A stretch of 30,827 nt of DNA from Candidatus Moraniibacteriota bacterium (GCA_027031945.1 JALVPE010000070.1:1-30827); one strand, 5' to 3'. Positions 13,968 to 21,412 are shown, numbered from the stretch's first letter. Translations and numbers: made by a program. The notes: a model not told the origin generated them from the letters alone.

Positions 13968-15392
13968 TTAACACACTTTTCTACAAATTTTATCTGTAAC
14001 ACACGGACCAACTGACACAATACCTATTGGCACATTCAACTCATGCTCTATGAATTGAACATATTGCCTTGTTGCTTGTGGCAAATCATCAAAATTTCGT
14101 ATGTGCGAAATTTTCTCGTGCCAACCGACATGCTCTGTTATTATCGGTGTGCACTTGTTTAACACTTTTGTACGATAACAACTTACTTCCTTTGACATAT
14201 TTTCATTCTTTTTGATAGCATCGATGATTATCCGTCCATCAACACAATGATATTCAAAAAGTTGATCAAAAAATTCACAAACCTCACCATGATATTCATA
14301 AGATGTGCACACATCTATAACATCAATACCAGAGAGTCGATCAAGATTTGTCAAAGAAATATAATCGAGATTGCGTGTGCATGAAATTGCGTAGTCAGTA
14401 GCCACAAGGTCAAGCCATCCTACACGAAAATTGCCTTGCCACTGTCCTGTACCATTATGTGTATCAGGAATTATTTTTCCTAATTCACAATTTTCCGTCA
14501 CAAATGGTCCGGCACCATGCCGTGTCATATACGCACGCATAACTCCGACTCGTACAACATCCACGTCATAATCATGCAATAATAATTCTGCGTTGTGACT
14601 AGTTACCCTAGAGCGAGTAATGTGAGGATAAAAACCATATTTTTCATCCAACAAAACCCCTTGCGATCCTTCACACACAATTGACCGCGCGCATTGATTG
14701 AAAAAATCATTTGCCGACATTATTTTCACAATATCACTTGTTGCAAAATAATAAAATTCTTCACAAATATCTTCTACATAACCACGCTGTGTTAATTGTG
14801 TGAATAATATTTGCAATTGTTTATCATTTGGACACTGTGCAATAATTTGTTCAGCAATATCAATCTTGATATCTCTGAGAAAATGTAATTTCCTCAAAGA
14901 TATTTGTTTATTTGTGAGATCTCCAATTCGCAACGCTTGTTTGCCAAGTATATTTCCATCAGAGAATGTTTCTCCAACTCCCATGCCACAACTTCCAAAT
15001 CGTTTATCACCACGTGCACATTCACGCATACGATTTATGATTTTATGAAATGGCGTAGTAACTAAACACATTGGATCAATTGCTACATTTTGTAAAAAAT
15101 TACATTGTAGCTTTCCTCGCAATACATTTAATTCATTTCTAAATGCAACAGGATCGATTGCCATGTAATGAGATAGAAATGTTGGAATCTGCATGCTGAG
15201 CGAAGCTGAACCAAATTGTGAAAAACAATGATGTGTGCCATTACCCAATACAACATTGTGAGCAGCCTGTGCACCGCCACTAAACCTACAGATTGCACTT
15301 GCTCCCACATAATTAGCTATGTAGTCAACTGTTGCACCTTTACCTTCATCGCCAAACCCAAGTCCAACTACAACATATGCTTTTTGCGTCAT
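13968..15392 (-). CDS. Divergent adenylosuccinate synthetase (PurA)-like enzyme
   Basis: The 474-residue protein is slightly longer than typical PurA (about 430). It keeps the N-terminal phosphate-binding loop GFGDEGKG (residues 12-19), including the catalytic-type Asp15, and a His45 in SGGAQAAHN, where PurA normally has GG.NAGHT. It also keeps the EGSQGVLLD segment followed by YPHITRS, which corresponds to EGAQG...YP.VTSS. The fold and GTP-binding chemistry are therefore recognisable. The substrate loops differ, so the product may not be adenylosuccinate. PurA joins aspartate to a 6-oxopurine nucleotide using GTP. Its ATG directly abuts the stop of the pyruvate-kinase-like gene (TAAATG), and the SD lies inside that gene, so the pair is translationally coupled. 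A role in making a nucleotide-like metabolite is inference. Confidence 0.85.
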   Translation of the reverse strand: MTQKAYVVVGLGFGDEGKGATVDYIANYVGASAICRFSGGAQAAHNVVLGNGTHHCFSQFGSASLSMQIPTFLSHYMAIDPVAFRNELNVLRGKLQCNFLQNVAIDPMCLVTTPFHKIINRMRECARGDKRFGSCGMGVGETFSDGNILGKQALRIGDLTNKQISLRKLHFLRDIKIDIAEQIIAQCPNDKQLQILFTQLTQRGYVEDICEEFYYFATSDIVKIMSANDFFNQCARSIVCEGSQGVLLDEKYGFYPHITRSRVTSHNAELLLHDYDVDVVRVGVMRAYMTRHGAGPFVTENCELGKIIPDTHNGTGQWQGNFRVGWLDLVATDYAISCTRNLDYISLTNLDRLSGIDVIDVCTSYEYHGEVCEFFDQLFEYHCVDGRIIIDAIKKNENMSKEVSCYRTKVLNKCTPIITEHVGWHEKISHIRNFDDLPQATRQYVQFIEHELNVPIGIVSVGPCVTDKICRKVC

Positions 15393-16310
15393 TTATACAT
15401 TCACCTCCCTCTCAATCAATCGCAAAAATTGTTTGTATACATCTATTGCTTGATTAAATGCGGTTTCACGAAAACACAAACTATCACTAAGCATAAACGT
15501 CCTATATCCAAATTTATACATAAAATACAAATCGGATAAGTCACCAATAGAAACTTCTCCACCGGACACAAACGATGTCAAAATACGAGATGCAACAATT
15601 GCATTTGGATCTTTTGCAATAATTGTGCGCAGTGCATTAAATATATTCCATTTATCCGCACCAATATTAGTGTACAAATCATCACGTGCAGCCATGAGTA
15701 CAATATCTTGATTTGCATTAACATTTTGCACAAATTGCAATCCCGTAAGTGACTCAATTTTTGCTATCACTCGTGCATTTTCATCACGAGTACGCAAAGC
15801 ATCGATATCATCTTGACTTTGAACAAAAGACAACATGTAATCATGCAATCCCAATTCTTTGGCTACCTCTATATATTCACAATCCTCATCAGTAAAAAAT
15901 CCTTTTATACGCAGATTGTTCCCAATGATATTTATTGCCTGACCCGCACCAACAGCATGTTGTGGCGGTGGATCAACAAAAATTTTTACACCTTCAATTT
16001 CACGAATTTCAGATTTGCTCCCATCACGGAATACAATAGTCGCAGGCAAATCAACACTAACTTCATGATTGAGTTCAATATCTCCATAGGTTGGTTCTGC
16101 CCACTTTACAACACGTAATTGTCTGCATTTCAAATCAATCCATAATTTCTTTTCATTCAAACAATCAATTATACGCTCCAATGTATTTTTTGGAGTATAT
16201 GGTGTGCGCACACCAGTATTGAATCGCACCATATTTACATATGGATTGATAGCTATTCTATACATTTGTGTAACATGTGGTGATGGAATTGTTGCTATTA
16301 GTTTTGTCAT
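15393..16310 (-). CDS. Pyruvate-kinase-like TIM-barrel protein lacking the C-terminal domain
   Basis: The ATG at 16310 has a GGGAGG site 7 nt upstream. Its 305 residues correspond to the barrel, and perhaps a reduced B domain, of pyruvate kinase (usually about 470). Matches run in order: TKLIATIPSP for KIIATIGPAS, VRFNTG for RLNFSHG, WIDLK for LLDTKGPEIR, then a TDEDCEYIEVAKELGLHDYMLSFVQSQDD-type stretch for the D...FVRS.ED region. VIAKIESLTGL keeps the catalytic-type Lys and metal-binding Glu, and MAARDDL stands for MVARGDL. The allosteric C-terminal domain is absent. It may act on phosphoenolpyruvate or a related substrate. Its position directly before the PurA-like gene suggests one short pathway. 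Confidence 0.8.
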   Translation of the reverse strand: MTKLIATIPSPHVTQMYRIAINPYVNMVRFNTGVRTPYTPKNTLERIIDCLNEKKLWIDLKCRQLRVVKWAEPTYGDIELNHEVSVDLPATIVFRDGSKSEIREIEGVKIFVDPPPQHAVGAGQAINIIGNNLRIKGFFTDEDCEYIEVAKELGLHDYMLSFVQSQDDIDALRTRDENARVIAKIESLTGLQFVQNVNANQDIVLMAARDDLYTNIGADKWNIFNALRTIIAKDPNAIVASRILTSFVSGGEVSIGDLSDLYFMYKFGYRTFMLSDSLCFRETAFNQAIDVYKQFLRLIEREVNV

Positions 16311-16340
16311 CTCTTTACCTCCCAAAACTCTAAAATGAAT

Positions 16341-16374
16341 ATGGAGGAGCAGTGTCTATACACAACTCCTCCAT
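16341..16374 (-). other. Intercistronic hairpin before the pyruvate-kinase-like gene
   Basis: ATGGAGGAG (16341-16349) pairs with CTCCTCCAT (16366-16374), with an inner GTGT/ACAC. There is no T-run, so it is more likely an RNA stability or processing hairpin, or a weak terminator, between the vWA gene and 15393-16310. Confidence 0.5.
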
Positions 16375-16388
16375 TTGTTTTTATCCGA

Positions 16389-17924
16389 CTATAAACGACT
16401 GGTTTTACCCTTTCGTTTTTTGCCGGACCCTCTTGCAGGCAAGTTATTTGTATTAACTTTGGCAACCGCCGTTGTGTTTGCCAAATTATCCAACGCTCCC
16501 CGAGCATCGTTTTGACGAATTTGTGTCTGACCACGTCCGGCCATATCCACAATATACTCATCAAGCTCAGTGCCTTCAGAGATTGCCAGTGCACCCATCA
16601 TCACATCCACAACTGCACGCGGATCATCAATGATGAGAATATTTTCTTCAGGAATAACCGAAGCCCACTGCGCTTTGATGACTTGATCATCATAACCGGA
16701 ATACGCATTCGCTTCCAATGGACGTTCGTTTGGATCAAAATCAAACACTCCAACAACCACATCACTTCCTGTTGGAGGAGTACCACTTCCACGTCTAACC
16801 GTTTCTCTGCCAATCGTGTCGGTAAATGTTTGAATTTGACCGTTCATCTCCACTTCAATGGTAAACTCTATGGGAAATTGACGATAATTATCCTCGTCAT
16901 GAATAGCATAGTTTCGTGCAAAAACAGTGTATCTGCCTTTTACTGCACTACCCCGTTCCCATCTGATGTTTTCTACAGGTTTACGCGTTTCACGTCCACC
17001 GGCATTGCGATCAACATCCAATTCACCGCGTCCATTGCGAGATACTTTGTTATCATATGCGATATGTTCTGCCACGCCATCTGTTCCAAAATCTGGTTCA
17101 ACTATGACGTGCAAATCCAAATCATCATACGTATCCCACAACAACGATGCACGAAAATCGACATCATCATATCGTCCACCTGCTTCATCAAGACGTTTCT
17201 TGATTTCCGCATCAATATCATCTTTTCTCTCTTCCCACGTCTTCTGCGGATAGACAAAAAAGACATGATATTTTTCTTGTAACTCTCGAAAAATCTGTTC
17301 TGTTGGAATATCAGACGGGACATCATCACCAATGTAAGCCTTAATCTGATTTTTGGAAACAACGGGATAAAATCCTTCATCTCCCAAGAAAAAGAGATAG
17401 CCTTTTTTGCCACGCTTCCAACAATCAAGATCTGTCTTTCTGGCGAAATAATATGCCATGAGTTCATAAGACTCCTGACCAGTTCCGCCACCACCTTCTT
17501 CCAACCAGATTTTGCCAAGGTGTTCGTCCAGGACATTATCAGCATCAAATTGTGCTACCTGGATTGGCGCTTTATCACCACTTGTTGCATCTCCCACAGC
17601 GGCAAAGCAAATCTCTGGATCATCAACATAACCTTTCATGATAAGTTGCCCGATAAACATCGGGAGTTTACCATAGATTACTTTTGCATCATCTCCACGT
17701 GACCGCGTTACATCCATCGCAACAACAATCGGGGTTGTTTGTGGATGCTCTTCAGTATCACGACATTCACGTATCTTATTTTTGATATTCAGATCATCAT
17801 GAACTCTGCGACGTGCAGTCGCAACATCTTCATCCGGACCATCATATCCTGCATACGTAAAGTTATCTCTTCCACTTGAACGTTGCCTGACACCCACATC
17901 ACCATCATAAAATCCACCACCCAT
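16389..17924 (-). CDS. vWA-domain protein with a DUF2135/YfaP-like second domain
   Basis: The product has 511 residues. After a Gly/Asp-rich N-terminus, the vWA domain (about 64-226) has a metal-ion-dependent adhesion site: DVTRS (71-75, a variant of DxSxS), a Thr in GGGGTGQES (about 148) and Asp182 in LGDEGFYP. The second domain (about 256-375) has the pattern LLWDTYDDLDLHVIVEP, then a G.LDVDRN loop, then PVENIRW and G-Y-T-V, resembling DUF2135 (YfaP-like) beta domains. The C-terminus (about 380-511) is less ordered and ends in a basic tail, GKKRKGK. vWA proteins often work with AAA+ ATPases or in kinase-linked triads such as TerY-P. Here the gene follows the J-domain kinase-like gene by 34 nt. 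AGGAGG precedes the ATG. Confidence 0.85.
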   Translation of the reverse strand: MGGGFYDGDVGVRQRSSGRDNFTYAGYDGPDEDVATARRRVHDDLNIKNKIRECRDTEEHPQTTPIVVAMDVTRSRGDDAKVIYGKLPMFIGQLIMKGYVDDPEICFAAVGDATSGDKAPIQVAQFDADNVLDEHLGKIWLEEGGGGTGQESYELMAYYFARKTDLDCWKRGKKGYLFFLGDEGFYPVVSKNQIKAYIGDDVPSDIPTEQIFRELQEKYHVFFVYPQKTWEERKDDIDAEIKKRLDEAGGRYDDVDFRASLLWDTYDDLDLHVIVEPDFGTDGVAEHIAYDNKVSRNGRGELDVDRNAGGRETRKPVENIRWERGSAVKGRYTVFARNYAIHDEDNYRQFPIEFTIEVEMNGQIQTFTDTIGRETVRRGSGTPPTGSDVVVGVFDFDPNERPLEANAYSGYDDQVIKAQWASVIPEENILIIDDPRAVVDVMMGALAISEGTELDEYIVDMAGRGQTQIRQNDARGALDNLANTTAVAKVNTNNLPARGSGKKRKGKTSRL

Positions 17925-17958
17925 GATAAAACCTCCTATTATTGTGTGTTAACAAGTG

Positions 17959-19044
17959 TTATATTTGGAACTCCAAAAACTTTTTTGGACCCCATAACTC
18001 TACAACCAAATCATTCAGCATTGCATGCATCTCCCATGCATCTTGCGCACGTTGCCGTGGACTCTCAAGTACAAAAAACTTGAGAAATCTTTGCAAGGCA
18101 ATATCTACAGATGCTGGCATTACATTCGTTTTTACATCGCCACCAAGTGCAAAAATCATAGTCTTCCCAAGGGAATAGAGATCTGATGCCGGCAATGGTG
18201 GTTTTTTCTGCGCAACTTCCGGCGCGCTAAATTCCTCGTTCAATACTTTAAATCCATCACCTGTTTGTGCCGGATTCAAAGCGCTATAACACCAATCAAT
18301 AATCCATGCATTATGATCTCTTGGTCGAATCATGATATGTGATGGATCGATATTGCCATGCACACAACCTTGACTATGTGCATAACCGATTGCACTAAGT
18401 GTGCGATTCATCATCCACACGACATGTTTTTGATCAATGCCATATTTCCATCGCAAACCTTCACGAATAGAATACAAATCATAGCCATCAATGTACTCCA
18501 TTATTGTCCCAAGTTGTCCATCACTGGTCTTGAAACGATCCAAAAGTACCGGAAGGTGTTTTAACTGATTTGCGGGATTATTTTTAAATAATTGCAAAAT
18601 TTTGATTTCATTTTGCATTAAATCATTATCCGCGTTATCATCAACAACCTTGACAGCAATCGGACCATTGAACTCATCTCCAATCGCCTGACCACCATAC
18701 ACAACACCCAAATCGCCTTCTGCAAGTGTTTTTGTAATAGTGTATGTATTCTTTCTGGTTTGAATTGTAAATGAATCACTATCTGAGACATTGGTCTGTT
18801 CTTCAGACAATGTATCTCCATACGTGCCATTGGTTAACTTTTTAATTGCTCCTTCATAATATTCAGTGAGCTTTACAAAAGCATTATTTGCCCGTGCATC
18901 GCCATTATTCCTATCAGGATGCACAACCTTTGACAACTGCCGAAAAATATTCTTGACAAGAACCTTATTCGATTCAACGCCAAAAATATCCTCTGGATGT
19001 TGCGCACACTCTATTTGTTCACATACAACATCAAGTTCTTGCAT
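17959..19044 (-). CDS. J-domain fused to a degenerate protein kinase domain
   Basis: The ATG at 19044 has an AAGGAGGGG site 6 nt upstream and starts 13 nt after the kinase gene at 19058-19681. The 361-residue protein has an N-terminal J domain (about 15-70) with the HPD motif at 42-44, a Ser/Asp-rich linker, and a Ser/Thr-kinase-like domain (about 100-350). Kept features are the Gly loop EGDLGVVY (109-116), Lys132 in AVKV, Glu146 and the APE motif (274-276). The catalytic loop is HGN (229-231) instead of HRD, its later Asn is His236, and DFG is DWC (250-252). It is therefore probably a pseudokinase, or a kinase with unusual chemistry. J domains recruit Hsp70 (DnaK). A scaffold coupling chaperones to the vWA protein is inference. 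Confidence 0.88.
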   Translation of the reverse strand: MQELDVVCEQIECAQHPEDIFGVESNKVLVKNIFRQLSKVVHPDRNNGDARANNAFVKLTEYYEGAIKKLTNGTYGDTLSEEQTNVSDSDSFTIQTRKNTYTITKTLAEGDLGVVYGGQAIGDEFNGPIAVKVVDDNADNDLMQNEIKILQLFKNNPANQLKHLPVLLDRFKTSDGQLGTIMEYIDGYDLYSIREGLRWKYGIDQKHVVWMMNRTLSAIGYAHSQGCVHGNIDPSHIMIRPRDHNAWIIDWCYSALNPAQTGDGFKVLNEEFSAPEVAQKKPPLPASDLYSLGKTMIFALGGDVKTNVMPASVDIALQRFLKFFVLESPRQRAQDAWEMHAMLNDLVVELWGPKKFLEFQI

Positions 19045-19057
19045 TGTTTTCCCCTCC

Positions 19058-19681
19058 TTAATCATTGTGCACAACAATATATGCATTATTCTTTTGCTTT
19101 TCAATTTTTTTGGACATGACATCTGATTCAAAACGCTCTCGCACAACTTGTGCTGACACTCCATACTTTTGTGTATCCCGCTCAATACGTCGTTGCAAAA
19201 GCGTGTCCACACTAACATCCAAAAAAATATCAATCATATTACACGAAAGTTTTTGCAAGATAGTACTCACAAATAAACCTTCTGCAATAATAATATTTGC
19301 TGGTTGACACACTTTTTTACAATACGCAACTCGCTTATTTTGACACATATCGTATTGTGGAATGCATACAACATTTCCACGCAACAATGCATTTATATCT
19401 TCAATAAACTCTTTTACATGATATGAATCAATACTATCAAATATACGTCGACCATTTTGATCTCGTGGCAACGTGTTGTCATCAATATCTTTAAAATAGG
19501 AATCTAATGATATAACAACTGACGCTATGTTTTTGTGTAATAATGCCTGAGATAGTTGCTGAGAAAAATAAGTTTTTCCACTACAACTGCCACCAGAAAC
19601 AGTTATTACAATTGGAGATTGTACATGTTGCAAATATTCTATCAGCGCATTTATGCATAAAAATATGTTTTCGTATTCCAT
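19058..19681 (-). CDS. Uridine kinase / nicotinamide-riboside-kinase-like P-loop kinase
   Basis: The product has 207 residues. Walker A is GGSCSGKT (about residues 29-36). SLDSYFKD matches the (D)SFY catalytic segment of the uridine kinase/phosphoribulokinase group. PANIIIAEGLFVS matches the IIEG Walker-B-like strand, and the lid region has RRIERDTQKYG. The family phosphorylates nucleosides such as uridine or nicotinamide riboside. Given its NAD-linked neighbours, nicotinamide riboside or a modified nucleoside is a reasonable guess, but the sequence does not decide the substrate. It starts the five-gene unit that runs to 13968. An AGAGG site precedes the ATG. The leader contains the conserved double-hairpin element (19721-19796). 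Confidence 0.8.
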   Translation of the reverse strand: MEYENIFLCINALIEYLQHVQSPIVITVSGGSCSGKTYFSQQLSQALLHKNIASVVISLDSYFKDIDDNTLPRDQNGRRIFDSIDSYHVKEFIEDINALLRGNVVCIPQYDMCQNKRVAYCKKVCQPANIIIAEGLFVSTILQKLSCNMIDIFLDVSVDTLLQRRIERDTQKYGVSAQVVRERFESDVMSKKIEKQKNNAYIVVHND

Positions 19682-19720
19682 TGATTACAACCTCTTGTAT
19701 TTTATTTTTAAAAAACTAAT

Positions 19721-19796
19721 TTTCATTCTGATAGACATTTACATCAGAATGGAAATAATATATCCAAACATAAGCTTTGATACACTATTTCTGTAA
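19721..19796 (-). repeat. Conserved leader element, copy B (two hairpins)
   Basis: This 76-nt element is closely similar to 20477-20553. Read on the minus strand, a long imperfect hairpin (GAAATAG...TTATTTC outer pairs) is followed at once by CATTCTGAT / ATCAGAATG (19743-19751 with 19724-19732). Stem sequences differ from copy A, but most pairing is kept. It lies in the leader of the P-loop kinase gene. It could be a cis-regulatory RNA, and it may also contain the promoter of this unit, which I could not otherwise find. Confidence 0.6.
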
Positions 19797-19804
19797 AATC
19801 TTAT

Positions 19805-19836
19805 GTCTAGAAAGATAAAATTTTATCTTTCTAGAC
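19805..19836 (-). terminator. Perfect palindrome after the NadD-like gene, terminator-like
   Basis: GTCTAGAAAGATAAAA meets TTTTATCTTTCTAGAC with no gap, 5 nt after the stop codon at 19841. The minus-strand sequence after it is AT-rich without a clean T-run. Confidence 0.55.
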
Positions 19837-19840
19837 AAAT

Positions 19841-20440
19841 TCATATATTATACAAATTATTAGACGTGATATAGTACATTACATCATTATTGATAAGATG
19901 TCCAGTGGCTTGTCCCTTTGCAATACACTCCCGTGCCATAGTCCCGGAACCAAAAATATTAGAAATTCCAACTAGTCGCGAGTGCGGTGGCAAATCATTG
20001 CGAGACACATGATATCCAGGTCGTTGCAAAATCAAAAAATTAAGATTTTGCCAAATTTCATCACCTCTTGTCCATACACGTTGAATCTCCGAGACACCAT
20101 TTTGCCCACCTTCAATTATGTCACCTCCTACAATATGCCAAATTTCACCATCCAAAAACCTATCTTCATATCTCTTTTGTAAAAGATATGTTGGAGTGTA
20201 TGTGTCATAATCAATATCATAATAATCAACTTCAACACCCTCCACGTTTGATAATGCGATTTCTAACATATTTTTGCGATGTACTGGTGCAATAATATTT
20301 GCCGATGGTTTATCTGAACGCAAACCACACGGCACAACAATCAATACATCAAAAAATCGTTTCATGTATTCAATAATTTGAATGTGATGTATGCAGGGAG
20401 GATTAAAACTGCCACCAAAAACACCAATTATTTTTTTCAT
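19841..20440 (-). CDS. NadD-like nicotinate-nucleotide adenylyltransferase family protein
   Basis: The ATG at 20440 has an AAAGGTG site 6 nt upstream and gives 199 residues, the length of NadD. The start matches the family's first strand and loop, GVFGGSFNPP, but the nucleotide-binding HxGH is CIHH, so the first His is Cys and the Gly is His. Later, ISNIFGSGTMAREC takes the place of the ISST.IR motif. A VGGDI segment corresponds to the G.D region. NadD joins ATP and nicotinate mononucleotide to give deamido-NAD. The altered HxGH leaves its exact activity open, and a related nucleotide transfer is possible. The gene lies in the unit after the nicotinamidase-like gene, which would supply nicotinate upstream in the same pathway. 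Confidence 0.78.
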   Translation of the reverse strand: MKKIIGVFGGSFNPPCIHHIQIIEYMKRFFDVLIVVPCGLRSDKPSANIIAPVHRKNMLEIALSNVEGVEVDYYDIDYDTYTPTYLLQKRYEDRFLDGEIWHIVGGDIIEGGQNGVSEIQRVWTRGDEIWQNLNFLILQRPGYHVSRNDLPPHSRLVGISNIFGSGTMARECIAKGQATGHLINNDVMYYITSNNLYNI

Positions 20441-20476
20441 GATCACACCTTTATTCATAAAACTTTAAAAGAACTT

Positions 20477-20553
20477 TTTCATTCCAAAAACATATTTATT
20501 TTAGAATGGAAATAGCATATCCAAATATAAACTTTGATACACAATTTCTGTAA
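20477..20553 (-). repeat. Conserved leader element, copy A (two hairpins)
   Basis: This is the homologue of 19721-19796, about 77 nt long. On the minus strand, an imperfect long hairpin is followed by the hairpin CATTCTAAAA...TTTTGGAATG (20499-20508 with 20480-20489, one G-U pair). The most conserved stretches are ACAGAAAT-N-GTGTATCAAAG and GGATAT near the hairpin junction. It lies in the leader of the NadD-like gene. Confidence 0.6.
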
Positions 20554-20581
20554 TTTAAAGAAATATCAAAAATATTTATAT

Positions 20582-20615
20582 ATCCAGTATGCAAAAATTA
20601 TTTTGCATACTGGAT
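20582..20615 (-). terminator. Hairpin after the nicotinamidase-like gene, terminator-like
   Basis: A 15-bp perfect stem ATCCAGTATGCAAAA/TTTTGCATACTGGAT with loop ATTA starts 16 nt after the stop codon. The downstream minus strand is AT-rich, with TTTTT a few bases later. Confidence 0.7.
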
Positions 20616-20630
20616 TGTTTAGCAATAAAC

Positions 20631-21293
20631 TTACTGTGCAATAATTTGAGTGGCAGACTCTACAATCACAGCTCCTGCATCTTGCATTTCATTAATGGCT
20701 TTTTCCGTACTGTCTGGAGCTATGCCACGACAAGCCCCCAGATTTAGAATTACTCTAAAACCGGCACGAAGTAACTGCAACACCGTTAATTTCACGCAAA
20801 AATCAGTAGCCAGCCCACCAACAATCACAGTATCCATGCCTTGTACTTGCATCCACTCAATAACACCAGTAGATATTTTATCCCCAAGGTCGTGGTAACA
20901 TGCTCCATATGGATGCATATCTCTCTCAACACCCTTATAAATAAGAAAATCATACTCTTCCGGTTTTGGCAGACCGGCAATTAGTTCAAAACCAAATGTA
21001 CCGGGTACGCCATGCATAAACCACTTTAAATCAATATTTGGGAAATTTGCAAAACGTCCCTCCAAAGGCTGAGCCAATTCTTTCAGCTCTTCCGTTTTCC
21101 AATAAGCATTTGCAGGATGAGCGTCCTTAGATGCGACTCGTTTTATTGCTTTTTTTGCACCCGCATTAAGCTCATCAACAATGTCCTCACCACCTTCGAC
21201 AGCCAATTCATCCGGACATCTCGGTGTGAAGCAATACATTGCATCCACATCAAACGCTACCGTCCTTGATTTTTGTACATACACCTTTTCCAT
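20631..21293 (-). CDS. pncA: Nicotinamidase (PncA)/isochorismatase-like hydrolase
   Basis: The ATG at 21293 has GGAGG 7 nt upstream (GTG at 21299 and ATG at 21296 are alternatives), giving 220 residues. The catalytic triad of the family is visible: Asp in AFDVDAMYCF, Lys in IYKGVERDMHPYG and Cys in VGGLATDFCVKLT. The metal site is partly kept, with Asp and His in ASKDAHP, but the second His of HP.NH.SF is Ala. HGVPGTFG matches HC.QGT.G. Nicotinamidase hydrolyses nicotinamide to nicotinate in NAD salvage. The changed metal ligand means substrate or activity could differ. It is the first gene of block 1, behind the duplicated promoter with NrtR-type boxes. Confidence 0.85.
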   Translation of the reverse strand: MEKVYVQKSRTVAFDVDAMYCFTPRCPDELAVEGGEDIVDELNAGAKKAIKRVASKDAHPANAYWKTEELKELAQPLEGRFANFPNIDLKWFMHGVPGTFGFELIAGLPKPEEYDFLIYKGVERDMHPYGACYHDLGDKISTGVIEWMQVQGMDTVIVGGLATDFCVKLTVLQLLRAGFRVILNLGACRGIAPDSTEKAINEMQDAGAVIVESATQIIAQ

Positions 21294-21344
21294 CATCACT
21301 CCTCCACTTCATAATTGATTTAACATAGATATAATTTTGTTACT

Positions 21345-21359
21345 TATTCATTATTAATG
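21345..21359. promoter_or_regulatory. 15-bp palindrome in the nicotinamidase leader
   Basis: TTCATTA-A-TAATGAA is a perfect inverted repeat about 50 nt before the start codon. It could be a second operator. Its AT-only arms make chance possible. Confidence 0.35.
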
Positions 21360-21386
21360 AACATTTGTGTAAAGGCTACTTTTTTG

Positions 21387-21412
21387 TAGGGGACGGACAT
21401 GTCCGTCCCCTA
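21387..21412. repeat. GC-rich 26-nt palindrome, REP-like
   Basis: The palindrome TAGGGGACGGACA / TGTCCGTCCCCTA is perfect over 26 nt and sharply GC-rich in AT-rich surroundings. It has no T-run on either strand, so it is not a standard terminator. It resembles repetitive extragenic palindromes spread by REP-associated transposases. It lies in the leader of the nicotinamidase gene. Confidence 0.65.

Noticed and set aside
13968..15392. PurA-like gene as phage PurZ (Z-base synthesis)
   Set aside because: The GDEGKG loop with its Asp is intact, which PurZ lacks as I recall, and no Z-base partner genes are visible.
16512..17282. 256-codon plus-strand reading frame opposite the vWA gene
   Set aside because: The minus-strand gene has clear domains, an SD and conserved motifs. 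The opposite frame has none.
282..21293. Block 1 as a single operon from the NrtR-type promoter
   Set aside because: Several strong terminators, most followed by their own promoters, lie between the genes, so only the first unit is clearly under the head promoter.
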